Below are positions 1 to 10,600 of a stretch of DNA of 64,000 nucleotides, in pieces. The notes below the pieces were generated by a model. That model saw only the letters and a program-made list of their open reading frames with translations, was not told the DNA's origin and did not search any database. The DNA is from Adiantum capillus-veneris. Taxonomy: Eukaryota; Streptophyta; Polypodiopsida; Polypodiales; Pteridaceae. Within the stretch, counting starts at the first letter, position 1, and each line of letters begins with the position of its first letter. The stretch is taken from NCBI GenBank assembly GCA_014529385.2, contig CM043966.1, forward strand, positions 142,398,211-142,462,210. The letters are read 5' to 3'. The position numbers and the translations under genes are program-made.

Positions 1-392
1 TCTAATCTTAGCTCTCTTTGTAAGCTTCGGGCGTGGTCTTCCAGAGCTGGTACAAGAGCTCCCTCTTGTTCGGTTCCTGCTCTGCTAGCTCTAGGGGTAG
101 TCTTGAGTCTAGTGATTGTTCTTTCTTGGAGCTCGACTCTTTCCCTTAGCTCAATGAGCTCATCTTTAGCCGCCTCCAAGTCGTGTTCCATCCGCTCCCT
201 TGCTTCCTGTGCACTTGTTACTTCTCTTGAGGCCTCAGCTAGCTGGAGTATCAAGCCATCTCTCTCATTTTCCGCATCGTAGAGTGATGCTTTATGACTT
301 TCAGATTCAGTCATAGCATCCTCTAATTTCCTTTGCAACTCGGCTTCCCTTTGTTTGGTTGTCTCAATCTCCACTTCCTTTGCCTTAAGATC
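1..392 (-). pseudogene. Element A ORF3, distal coiled-coil part in a shifted frame
   Basis: On the minus strand an open frame runs without a stop from about 392 to the window edge, one frame away from the upstream ORF3 reading. Its predicted protein is rich in E, K, R, L and A with heptad-like spacing, as in a long coiled coil, so it looks like the natural continuation of ORF3. The switch point is a run of five T (393-397 on the plus strand), where loss of one base would explain the break. It continues beyond the window, so its end is unknown. A programmed frameshift is possible but less likely, since other frames in this element are also broken. Confidence 0.6.
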
Positions 393-2131
393 TTTTTGAT
401 CTTGTTGAGCAGTTCATGCACCATGTGCATGTCTTTTTCATCTTCATCTGTCAACTCTAAAGCTTTTTTGGCCACCACCTCCACTGGCTTCGGCTCTTCT
501 AGTACGTTCTGCTCGTCCAGTTTTTCATCACTTTCTTTTGTACTCTTTGTATTTTCCTCTGTCCCTCTCCGATCATCTCGTTTTTGTAGGGTGATCCCAT
601 AAACCGCCTCAAGGGCCTCTTCTTCAGTGTACCCTATCGCTACCAGATCCTCATAATCGTTTTTCTTTTGCTGAATTGGATCTATCTCCTTTTCCTTGGT
701 CCCGGCCTCCGGCTTTTCCATACCAGCCGTGTCCATCTCTACTGTGGTCTCTTCCACAATGATTTCCGTCTTCTTCGGGCTGGGTACATCAGTAAAGGAG
801 GGCTGATTGTCCTCAGTCATCTTGGCTTTCCCTTTGTTTGCTTGCCCGTCTTTCTCTTGAGGTTCAGTAGACTCATCTACTTTCTTCTTCCCCTTGTCGT
901 CCTTTTGCAGCTCAGCTTTTAAAAGTTGTACTTCCTCTTCAGTGTATGGCTCGACAGGTTGTTGCTCCAGTATTGCCTCTGACTCCTCATAAGCTCTAAT
1001 ATATTGATCATATTGATCAACATGTGGCCTGGCTGAGCTAGTTCTGACTTTAGTGGGGTCTGGCACCCACTTTTCTTCAAAGTCCCCCTTTAGAGCTCTT
1101 TCCGCTCTAAACTGTTCCACTAGTCTTTCCATTCGTGCCGCTTTCTGACTTTTGGTTTGCTTGGGAGCAACCTTCTTCTTTGCTTTCTTCATAATCGGCT
1201 CATCCACATTCTCTTCAGGTTCTGAAACTATTTCTAGTTTCCTGCGTGCTCTTGTGGACGCCCTCTTGGATACTTCATGTTGTTCTTCCTCCTCATCGGC
1301 TTCTCTAAGCCACTCATTCTGGGAGGGAACCTTTGGCCATTGATCTCTGGCTCCAATAGCTTCATAAGCTATTCTTGTCAGAACTTCAGCTCCTCCTATA
1401 TACTTTGGCTTCTCGTTGTGCATGGCAATTACTTGCTCGTGGATGTGTTGAGCGTAATTCACCTCTTTTGGCATATTGCTCTTCAATGCCCATGTGATGG
1501 TAGTTGCAATGGCATGGGGCGGTGTTGTATACTTTTGCGGTCTTTTACTGCAAATATGGAGAAATTGGTTGTACAGTCGGCAAAGGGTTGCCGCTCTTTG
1601 GTCCGCCATATCTCCATAAGTTGCATTCTGTTTCTTGGACCCATAAACCTCTATAGCCTCCCTTCTTTCCCTGACAGAGCTCCCTTTGTTGTTCAGCTTC
1701 AATGCATCTGCAATGAGCTGTGGAGTGATCTGTACCTCTACTTTCTCTCCATCTATTGCTGTCAATGTGGCTTTCCCATCCTTCTGAATGGAGGTTGCCA
1801 ACTCATACACTCTTCTTGTATCTACACCTGATGGTCTCGAGGTGAAGAATCTGTGCAAGTCTGCCCTTTCCAGGTACCTGATGATGTTCTCTGACCTGCT
1901 ATAATCCACCAACTCTTGTGGGATCATCGGTATATCCACCGCTTTCCCTTGAGGATCTCTGAAAGTCCCCTGGTAGATCTTTATTCCCTCTTGTTCCAGT
2001 ACTGCTTCCTCCACCCAAGTTTTGGTTGGCTTGAGGGTTTCTGCTGGAATGTCAAAGGGTTCCGCTTCTGCAAGAGCATCTTTGATTGTCGGTCTTTTTC
2101 TCTTCATTGCCGATAACTTGGCGGAATCCAT
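323..2131 (-). CDS. Element A ORF3, extra protein of unknown function
   Basis: A 602-residue ORF lies downstream of pol in element A. Residues about 1-280 look globular; residues about 280-600 are charged and low-complexity with many K/E runs. The globular part loosely resembles the plant 'putative transposon protein' domains found in extra ORFs of plant retroelements, but I cannot assign it firmly. There is no signal peptide or obvious membrane span, so an envelope role is not supported. Its last residues are probably an artefact of the frameshift at 393-397, after which the coiled coil continues in another frame. The ATG at 2,131 lies five bases after an ACAG (2,137-2,140) that could be a splice acceptor, suggesting expression from a spliced RNA. 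Confidence 0.65.
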   Translation of the reverse strand: MDSAKLSAMKRKRPTIKDALAEAEPFDIPAETLKPTKTWVEEAVLEQEGIKIYQGTFRDPQGKAVDIPMIPQELVDYSRSENIIRYLERADLHRFFTSRPSGVDTRRVYELATSIQKDGKATLTAIDGEKVEVQITPQLIADALKLNNKGSSVRERREAIEVYGSKKQNATYGDMADQRAATLCRLYNQFLHICSKRPQKYTTPPHAIATTITWALKSNMPKEVNYAQHIHEQVIAMHNEKPKYIGGAEVLTRIAYEAIGARDQWPKVPSQNEWLREADEEEEQHEVSKRASTRARRKLEIVSEPEENVDEPIMKKAKKKVAPKQTKSQKAARMERLVEQFRAERALKGDFEEKWVPDPTKVRTSSARPHVDQYDQYIRAYEESEAILEQQPVEPYTEEEVQLLKAELQKDDKGKKKVDESTEPQEKDGQANKGKAKMTEDNQPSFTDVPSPKKTEIIVEETTVEMDTAGMEKPEAGTKEKEIDPIQQKKNDYEDLVAIGYTEEEALEAVYGITLQKRDDRRGTEENTKSTKESDEKLDEQNVLEEPKPVEVVAKKALELTDEDEKDMHMVHELLNKIKKILRQRKWRLRQPNKGKPSCKGN

Positions 2132-2297
2132 GGATCCTGTAACTCCAATTTCAAAAGTTAACGTCTTTTTAGTACCGAAAGCCGAAATGAAGCATTTAAC
2201 TATTCAAATGACTTGAAAATTGAAACATGAGCTATTCGGGGCCTAAGGATGCAGGGTAGGTGAAAAAATATGCAAACTGGGCTCAGAATCATGCTGG

Positions 2298-3309
2298 AGA
2301 CATCATACGCGTATGATGTCTTTTGTGTCAAAATGACTTCATATTGGTTGTGCTTGTAGCTGATAGTGTATACATGAGTATCATATGCTTGGATTTGAGT
2401 TTGGATCCCATTTGGTCAAGTTTTGGCCAGTTTAGTCCAGTTCAGGCTCTTGGAAAAATTTTGAAAGGGAAATGGATTTTATGATCCAAATTGGATAAAA
2501 CTTGGTGGCTCACCTTCAAATGGCATGTAGATCACTTCTGTTTGGTGGTTGAAGCTCTGAGGTGCCAAAATCACATAGTGAGACATCATACGCGTATGAT
2601 GTCTTTTAGTGTATTTCTGAACCAAATTTCTCTATAAGCTTGGATATGGCTTTAGATAGGCTTATTCAGTGGATTTATGAATTTTGGATATATTTTGGGC
2701 TAAAAATGGCTCTAAAGACATCATACGCGTATGATGTCTTTTTCATCAATTTTTCATGGGATTGATTCTGTGGACTCCCCATGTACTAGTGAAGGACTGT
2801 CTCTACTCAAATCTTGGTTTGAACTTGAGTATGTTGGATTTGGGGCCAAAAATAGGCTTTGGATGAAGGATTTTCCCTCAATTGGGCTAATGGGGTGATC
2901 CACTTGACCAAATGGTTCCAAACTTCATATGTAGCATGTATTAGATATATATAATGGATGTATGATGCCAAATGAGCAGTTTTGGCTCTGTAAGTGCAAA
3001 TAGACATCATACGCGTATGATGTCTTTTGTGTCAAAATGGTGCTTTTTGGTTCCAGATAGCTTGTAGATGTGTTAATCAACAATCCTACAAGGTTTCAAT
3101 GAGTTTGGAGTTATTTTGACAAAATTAGGACCAAAAATCAATTTTATGGCCTACTTTGCGTGTTTTTGGTTTTCCTTGGGTTTTCTAACTCCAATTCTCA
3201 TGATACTTGGTTCATAGGATGTGATTAACATGTGGAATGAGGCTATGCACTCAAATGTTGAAATGGATGTGAAAATCATGCTGTGAGACATCATACGCGT
3301 ATGATGTCT
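2298..3309. repeat. Left palindrome array of element A (five copies)
   Basis: A 24-bp perfect palindrome, half-site AGACATCATACG followed by its reverse complement, occurs at 2298-2321, 2581-2604, 2716-2739, 3002-3025 and 3286-3309. Start-to-start distances are 283, 135, 286 and 284. The spacers are only faintly alike, for example a shared TTTGTGTCAAAATG after the first and fourth copies, while all five palindromes are identical. The array lies in non-coding DNA between the second-protease ORF and ORF3. Confidence 0.95.
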
Positions 3310-4862
3310 TTTCTTGAAATGTTGGTCTTTTTGTGCAAAGAATGCTTTGTGCTAGTGCCCTAAGCTCTGCTAACTAGTTTTCAACTTAAAAAGTCATTAG
3401 TTTAGCTAAAAAGCCCCCTTTAGGCATTTCAGTCTCCGAAGTCGTCTTTTTGCCTTGGAGTTGAATTTCTTCAACTTTTCTTCTCGAGAGTTGCATTTCC
3501 AACTCATTGGATATGTTGTGAAGCCACCTATTTGGTTGAACTTGACTTTGGCTCCATGTTCTCCATCTTTCTCCATTTGGTTGCCCCAAAGCGTCTTTTT
3601 CACCATCGGTAAGTGAATCAGCTTTCTTTTGGGTTTTGCTTGCAAACATAAGTCATCCATGTATATTTGAAGCTGCTTGTGAAGTTTCATGTCATTTGGT
3701 CGTCAATTTTAGCCGTTATGCCAAAATGATGCTTTGTGTGTCCGCCGCCGAATCGGTTGTTCCGACCTACTTTTGGTGATCCAAACCCGGAGATACTCCA
3801 TGGTTGCATTGCCCTCGATGTTGTTAAGCTTCCTGAGAAGTTTTGTGTCGTTTCGACAACTTTTTTTCTATTTGCCTCTTGCAGGCTCTGTTGACCTAGG
3901 GTTTTTCAAGTCGTTCTTTCTCGAGCTTTGAGTGTTAGAAACCCATCTTCTATGTTAGGGTAACCCACCTCTAAGTTCTTGCAAGGTTTGGTTAGGCGGT
4001 TGTGCCCCTACCTAGCGTTCCTCCCCATTCCCCGTCTCTCATGTCTGGTGTCCTCTGAGCTCTCGTAGCAGTCGTAGAAGGCGGTAGAAGGTCGGATGCT
4101 CCTGTGTGCTCTTTGCTCTCTCCAAGAAGGTAATAGTGGAAATGAGCTTGAAAGTGATGTGAAAAATACTTAACTTCGGACTTCCCGGATCACTTGTTAC
4201 CAAATTTGACATGTGCTCCTATCTCGTCGTGAAATGCACTTTAGGATTTGAAATTTCTCAATTTGGACTCCGTTTGACCTGTTTCTGAGAAATCTGTCCA
4301 CTTTGCCAAAATTTTGTCATTTCGGGCTTTCCGCAACTTTTTCAGAATTGTACCCAATTTTTACCATGGGTTGCCCTTGTCATTAGGACCATCACCGTCT
4401 ATTCTTTTCTTTTTTCTGATCTCATTTCACCTGCTTTTTTATTTTTCTTTTACTTTTATTAAGAAAATCATAAAAAATAAAATAAAATAGCAAATTGAAG
4501 CCAAAAAATTCCAAACATACACAATAAATAGCTGGTAACCCTGTGTATATGAATATACACTTATTTGTGATTTCTGGACTTGGATTACCACTTTTTAGCT
4601 CCAAAAACACTCTTATTTAGTGATATTTATACGTCTAGAGACCCAAATTCATCATTTGATCTCTTCTTGTTGCAAAACAAGGTATATAAGGGCATAAATA
4701 TTATCAATATCCGCAATCAAACATAAAAATTGCAAAATCATGTAAGACACTGCCCTTGTAATATAATTTTTGTTTTTCTTTGTTTTCGGCGCTTGTAGCT
4801 GCTTTGTAACTCCTGTATGCCTGTATACCTCCCCCCCTCCTAGTCTGAGTCCTCCCGGACGA
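3310..4862 (-). other. Non-coding 3' region of element A
   Basis: No convincing gene. Short minus-strand frames at 3,386-3,690 contain the residues IYMDDLC, and about 20 bases there match the reverse transcriptase active-site DNA near 8,612-8,631, but the flanks are not reverse transcriptase. The rest is AT-rich, with a polypyrimidine stretch near 4,405-4,460. Confidence 0.5.
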
Positions 4863-6368
4863 CTATGAAGTGTCTGTGGGCGAAGCATTGTAGTTTTTTT
4901 GGTCATAAATTCCCAATGCAATTGCAGAGCGATGATACAACAGTCTTTCCAATAGAGCTGCTCTTTGTTTGATTGAAGGATTGGTGGTCGGGTTTTGGGT
5001 TGGTGATACTTCGGTAGTAGAATCAGTAGATGGATTCATCTTTACCCTGTTGTTCTTTTGCACTATCCAAATCTGCTTCCGCTTCGCTTGTGCTTGCCAC
5101 AAACTCTTTGCGACCCAAACCTGCTTTGTCCTTTGTGTTGATTTCCTCGCCTTGAAATACCTAGGAGTGTCCGTTGATTGTACTGAAGGGAGTTCCTGTT
5201 TACAAATCTTTGGGATCCAAATTTGCTTGCTATAGCTTTGTGCCGTCATGAACTTCTTTGGAATCCAGATCTGTTTCACTGTCCTTGATTGTCTAGAATC
5301 ACTCTGTTGTCTGGTATTGAAGACTCTGCTTTCTACCTTTGTGTTCTCTGGCACAACCTTTTTTGGTCTCCATACCAACTTTGACTCCGTTTTTTCCCAA
5401 GGTTGAGCTGTTATATTATTTCTTGTCTTCCTTATCCACTGTTGAGAATTCCTCGTCGAAGAGTAATCCGGTTGTATAGAAACTTTTGGTTGCCATTGCT
5501 TCTTCTTTTTCTCTGGTTGTTGTTTACCTTTGTTCTTGGATTCTTTCTTTGGAGTTGTCTCTGATCCTTTGGTGAACTTAACTGATTGACTTTCACCTTC
5601 GTATTTGATAAGCACTGATTTAGAACTCCAGTCAATCATTGCATTGTATTGCTTCTGCCATGGTTGTCCTAGCAATAATGGATGTTGTGTAGCTTGGTCT
5701 TCAACCACGTAAAACATATGAGGATACACATAATGGTTAATCTGTATATGTAAAATTGTGCATCCGACAGTTTTGATTGAATTCCCAGAGTAACTCTTTA
5801 ACTCTTGCTTGGCAGTTTGTAGTTTAGTGTCATTTGTCAATTGTCTATACAAACTGAGTGACAATAGGTTAGCTTGAGCTCCTGAATCCAATAGTGCTCT
5901 GGCTTTGATTTGGTTGGTTCCTACTTTGCATTCAATGATGGGTTCTTCTTTGTCATTATCCATTTCTGTTATACTGACTGCGTTTATTCGTATTGCTCCT
6001 TCATTGCGCTGTTTCTGACGCAGTAGTCTTCTTTTCTCCATTCTTTCCTTTGCCTCGGCTTGCGCTTCCTCCTCAATCTTTTTCTTTTTCTCTACACGCA
6101 GCTTTTCTTGATGTATTTTGAGAAGCATGTCTTGGGTTAGCGGCAAAAGATACTTTTTCACTCTGCATCCACTAATCCAATTGGGCATTTCTTCTCCGTC
6201 TAATGTAGCAAGCTTGACGGCTCCACTTGGTGATAGATCTTTAATCACCAGAGGTCCCATCCCTCGCTTTTTAAGCTTCTTAGCATGCTGTTTCAGAGTG
6301 TAAATGAGGACATAGTTCCCAACCTTAAACTCTTTAGTCCGCACATGCTTATCAAAAAATTCTTTTTG
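4863..6368 (-). CDS. Integrase C-terminus, second aspartic-protease-like domain and W-x-P-K repeat tail (element A)
   Basis: This frame is continuous with the integrase frame, separated from it by one TGA (6,369-6,371). Counting from codon 6,344: residues about 5-70 are the integrase C-terminal barrel (GMGPLVI near 28-34); 72-115 is a charged helix; 145-240 is retropepsin-like, with LLDSGA (Asp153) and the closing LLLGQPW (Gly227); 283-430 holds seven related motifs, KQWQPK, QQWIRK, LVWRPK, KQIWIPK twice, KQVWVAK and KQIWIVQ, in a basic linker. Element A already has a protease ahead of reverse transcriptase, so this is a second one. The tail may bind nucleic acid or a partner protein; that is inference. 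Element C has the same arrangement. Confidence 0.8.
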   Translation of the reverse strand, partial: QKEFFDKHVRTKEFKVGNYVLIYTLKQHAKKLKKRGMGPLVIKDLSPSGAVKLATLDGEEMPNWISGCRVKKYLLPLTQDMLLKIHQEKLRVEKKKKIEEEAQAEAKERMEKRRLLRQKQRNEGAIRINAVSITEMDNDKEEPIIECKVGTNQIKARALLDSGAQANLLSLSLYRQLTNDTKLQTAKQELKSYSGNSIKTVGCTILHIQINHYVYPHMFYVVEDQATQHPLLLGQPWQKQYNAMIDWSSKSVLIKYEGESQSVKFTKGSETTPKKESKNKGKQQPEKKKKQWQPKVSIQPDYSSTRNSQQWIRKTRNNITAQPWEKTESKLVWRPKKVVPENTKVESRVFNTRQQSDSRQSRTVKQIWIPKKFMTAQSYSKQIWIPKICKQELPSVQSTDTPRYFKARKSTQRTKQVWVAKSLWQAQAKRKQIWIVQKNNRVKMNPSTDSTTEVSPTQNPTTNPSIKQRAALLERLLYHRSAIALGIYDQKNYNASPTDTS

Positions 6369-7658
6369 TCACCTTTTTTGAGCGTAGATAGAAGCTACTG
6401 CTTTTAGGAGAAGCTCATCTAGCTTTTCCAGGTCATCTATTCTATCAGAAAGCTCGTGCCCTGTCCACTCTAGATCCTTAGCCACCCTTAAGGTTGAAAT
6501 CAAGAATTCTATTGGTAAGATAGCATTTAGCCCAAAAACCATGTTATATGGGGTCGTTCCTATTGATGTTTTATATGCTACCCTATATGCCCATAATGTT
6601 GAATGCAACTTCTGGTCCCAGTCAGTTCTCGACTCAGATACAATCTTCGTGAGGACCGTACATATGGTTTTGTTTGTTGCTTCAGCTTGTCCGTTTGCTT
6701 GTGGATGATACGGGGCTGATTTCCTATGGATTACCATGAATTCATCTAGAAGGATCTTTATCACTTCATTTATAAAATGTGTGCCTCGATCACTCACAAT
6801 TTCTATTGGCAATCCATATCGTACAAAGACGTATTCATACAGAAATTGTGCCGTGGTCCTGGCATCTGCCTTTTGAGTTGCCTTTGCTTCAACCCACTTT
6901 GTTAGATAGTCTGTAGCCACAATGATGTATTGTGCATGAGTCTTATATGCAGGAGGTGAAATGGGTCCGACATAATCAATCCCCCATTTTGCAAAAGCTC
7001 TTGCCTCCATCATTGGTCTAAGCGGCATATCATCTCTTTTAAGTGGTACTTTGGTCCGCTGACAGTCATCACACCGTTTAACGTATTCCTCAGCGTCCAT
7101 ATGTAATGTTGGCCACCATATTCCTATGGCTAAGACAAGTTTTGCTGTCTTATCACCTGAGAAATGGCCTCCACCTACTCCTCCATGAGCTTGCTCCAGG
7201 ATTATCACATACTCAGACTCTGATGCGCAAATCCTAAGCTGGTTGTCTTTACCTCTCTTATAGAGTTGATCTCCTATTAAAGCGTAATCTCTAGCTTCTG
7301 TCTCTACAGATTTCTGACAAGCTTTTGACGTTCCTTCTGGGAAAGTTCTATTTGTGAGATATTCAACAATATACTGACTCCATTCTGGAGCGATCATTAT
7401 CTGATATAATGTCGAATACTCTGCTGGCGGTTTTGATGAATATAAAATACATACCGTGACATATTCATGTACGCTTTCTTTCATTCCTGGCCAATAGACT
7501 CCCAATTGTAACAAATTCCTATATGTGTTCCTTCTTGAACAATGAAATGCACATTCCTGAACATGTGCTTCGCACAGATATATATTATATTCCTCAGGAT
7601 TGATGCATAGTCGTAAAACATGATCATTTCCCAATTGATACAACCTTCCTGCAACCAA
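6369..7658 (-). CDS. Integrase with duplicated N-terminal zinc-binding module (element A)
   Basis: Integrase inserts the DNA copy into the genome. Residues about 152-200 form a complete HHCC zinc-binding domain (H158, H165, C196, C199); the catalytic triad is D228 (GIDYVGP), D290 (VSDRGTH) and E326 (NGQAEA). Ahead of it, residues about 1-75 form a second, diverged copy of the same module (H32, H39, C70, with Tyr73 where the last Cys is expected). Each copy is preceded by a P-[KE]-W-S-Q motif, the first of them in the preceding frame, so a unit of about 125 codons has been tandemly duplicated. The frame joins the upstream RNase H ORF by a frameshift near 7,660-7,700 and ends at a TGA, after which the C-terminal domain continues in the same frame. 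Confidence 0.9.
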   Translation of the reverse strand: MVAGRLYQLGNDHVLRLCINPEEYNIYLCEAHVQECAFHCSRRNTYRNLLQLGVYWPGMKESVHEYVTVCILYSSKPPAEYSTLYQIMIAPEWSQYIVEYLTNRTFPEGTSKACQKSVETEARDYALIGDQLYKRGKDNQLRICASESEYVIILEQAHGGVGGGHFSGDKTAKLVLAIGIWWPTLHMDAEEYVKRCDDCQRTKVPLKRDDMPLRPMMEARAFAKWGIDYVGPISPPAYKTHAQYIIVATDYLTKWVEAKATQKADARTTAQFLYEYVFVRYGLPIEIVSDRGTHFINEVIKILLDEFMVIHRKSAPYHPQANGQAEATNKTICTVLTKIVSESRTDWDQKLHSTLWAYRVAYKTSIGTTPYNMVFGLNAILPIEFLISTLRVAKDLEWTGHELSDRIDDLEKLDELLLKAVASIYAQKR

Positions 7659-10600
7659 TTGAAGATTCTTGGATTGCTGAATAGAATATGTTTCTGGTTG
7701 TATTCTCTTCTATCGAACTCTCCTCCATAGGTTAATAGGTTAACGACATTTTGAGACCACTTCGGTATCATTTCTATGTTGAACAAGTACGCGTCTGGCA
7801 TGTCGTCATCTACTCCTATAGGGTCTTCTCCATTCGTCAATCGCGAAAGATGATCAGCTCTAAGATGTGTTTTTCCTTTCTTTACTACTACCGTGAAGTC
7901 GAATTCCAGTAAGATAATGAACCATCTCACTATTCTCCCGGTATTGCATGGTTTATTCACTAGGTAGAGCAAGGCTTGGTGATCCGTAAAAAACACAAAC
8001 TTGTTGGCTAGAAGATAATGCCGAAATTTCTTCACAGCATATATCATTCCTAATCCCTCTCGCTCTGTTGTGGTGTAATTCTTCTCTGCATTGTTGAGCT
8101 GTCGACTGGCGTAACAGATAGGAAAATCCATGTTTCCTTCTTCTGGCTGAGCCAGAACGCATCCTATTGCATATGCCGAAGCATCTACATGCACATGGAA
8201 TATCTTCTCCCAATCTGGTGAGTTCAAGACTGGAGCAGTAATGAGTGCCTCTTTCAATTTCTTGAACGATTCCTCACACTCATCTGTCCATTCAAAGTTC
8301 ACTATTAGCCTGTAAAGTGGTTGGCCTATTATAGCGTACATGTAAATGAATCGTCTATAATATCCGCAATGTCCCATAAAGCTCTGCACTTGTTTCGCAT
8401 TGGTTGGTCTAGGCATATCCACTGTAACCTTTATCTTCTCTAAATCCTTGGATATTCCGTTTTGTGAGACAATATGTCCCAGAATTCTGCCCTGTCGGAC
8501 CATAAACACACATTTCTCAGGATTGAGACAAATGCGATATGTCCTACATTTCTCAAATACTTTTCTTAGGTGTTCTAGATGCTCATCTCTCAGAAGAGAA
8601 TGTACACACAAGTCATCCATGTATATTTCTAGAAACAACCTTAAGTATTCTTTGAAAGCATGCGTCATCAGCCTCTCGAAGGTTGCGGGAGCATTGGTTA
8701 GACCAAAAGGCATAACCCGATAAGCATAAATTTCCCACTCCGTTGCAAAAGTTGTTTTATGTTGATCTTCCAGTGCTATTGCTAGCTGGTTATATCCTGA
8801 AAAACCATCAAGAAAAGAGTATGTTGTTTTCCCTGATACACGCTCTAGAACATGATCAGTTATCGGCAAGGGATAATTGTCCCTGATTGTTGCAGCATTC
8901 ACTTTCTTTAAGTTGACACACACTCGGAGTTTTCCGTTCTTCTTGGGTACTACCACAATTGGAGATACCCAATCGGTGTGTTCAATCTCGTATATGAATT
9001 CAGCTTCCATTAGCTTATCTATCTCTTCTTTGATTCGCTTAGCAAAAGTATCATTATATGTGTATGGTCTCTGTCTGCTAGGCTTTGCGTCTTGTTTCAG
9101 TGGGATTGTGTGTTGGCATATCGATGGGTCAACTCCCTTTAAGTCCTTATAAGACCATGCAAACACATCCCTATACTCTCTGAGAAGACTCAAAAGTCTC
9201 TCTTCCTCGCCTGGAGACAAATCTGTGGCTATGTACACCGGTCTAGGTGGCTCACCTGGAGCTGCTAAATCAACTTTTTTTGCATCCTCCGGTCCGTCAT
9301 AAGATTCGTTCTCCTTCCTCTCTCGAATAGGTGGGGTAAATATCACCTTCCTATCCTCTATTGTGAATTTCCTATAGTGAGAGGGAACATCCATGTTTTC
9401 CTTGATTTTGGCGTTTTTGTCCTCTCCACTCTCAATTTCTGTCGTCCAAACTTCTTTCAGAGTTTTCTTGAGCTCTCTGTACTTGTTTCTACGTTCTAGC
9501 TTGGACTCCGTGTGTTCTCTGTTGCGCTTGTTCTTTTCTGATTTTTCTGTTTCTGTTTTCGTTCCATTCCTTTGAACTTGATTTCTTGAGCCTTTTTTGT
9601 CTTTTCGTAAGCTCTTTTGATCATTGCCTCTCATTCTTCCAGAAACCTTGTCCTTAACACAATCTTCCGCCTTTACTAGCATTAGGAATTGATTTTTTCC
9701 TCTTATTCTAGGCATCGGATTGGTTCTAACCCCCTTTGTTTTTCTCTTTGCTCTAGAGCGTTTCTGGCGTTGTTTAGTTTGGTTCGGAAAATCATAAAAT
9801 CGGACATCCGTTATAGTTTCTTCGTTTCCGCTTGAATTGTCCGTTGACTCGTTGTCTGCTTCATTTCCCCACTCAGGATGATCGGGAATGTCGTGAAATA
9901 CCTCCTCTTCATCTTCCTTTTCCAGTGTATCGTTCTTTTCAGTTTCTTTTTTGAGTACATTTCTCAACATGAAGTACGGAACCACGTCGTACCCATCCTT
10001 GTCGCAAAATTTCGTTGTGGGACCATCCGGAATTGCACAAACATCTAGGGTTGCTAGAATGTGTGTCCATTCTAATGGTTCAAGCGTGTCCTCTGGAAAG
10101 GGTTCTCCTATATAAGTTTCATCTTCGATAGCCCTTTCTAAAACACATTCTTCTCGTTTCAGAATTCCACATTTCGAAGCTCCACACATCCATAACTCCT
10201 TGGGTTTACCTAACCAAGCTGGAAATTCGGATCCCGCCAAAGTAGCTGAATCAAACTCCTCCACCGGTGTTCGGTTCACATCTTTGTAGCTATGGTCTTT
10301 CAGGTTCACACGTGTAGTGGTTTCCATATTTCTCAGGTATATGTGATCGTAGCCCCAATCCTGGACCATTTTCAACTGTCTCATGAATGGTCTTCCCAGT
10401 ATGATATCATAGTTATTCTCCTTGCCAAAATCGACAATAGCAAAAGTATGTTCGTATTCAATGCCGCAAGAAGTCACTACAACTTTCTCTAATAACCCCA
10501 TAGGTTTCTCCATGTGTCCATCTGCTAATTGGAGTTTCAACCTAGTCTTCCTTATTGCTGGTTTCCCCCATTTTTTCCAGATTTCTTTTGTAGCAATGGC

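Noticed and set aside
323-2131. ORF3 of element A as an envelope gene
   Set aside because: No signal peptide, membrane span or cysteine pattern; it is a hydrophilic, coiled-coil protein.
2298-3309. Regularly spaced identical short repeats resembling a CRISPR array
   Set aside because: Spacers are 110-260 bp and irregular, the repeat is a perfect palindrome, there are no cas genes, and the setting is a plant retrotransposon.
3386-3690. Minus-strand frames with IYMDDLC, like a reverse transcriptase active site
   Set aside because: About 20 bases match A's own RT DNA, but no other RT motif surrounds them. Chance or a small template-switch scar; not a gene.
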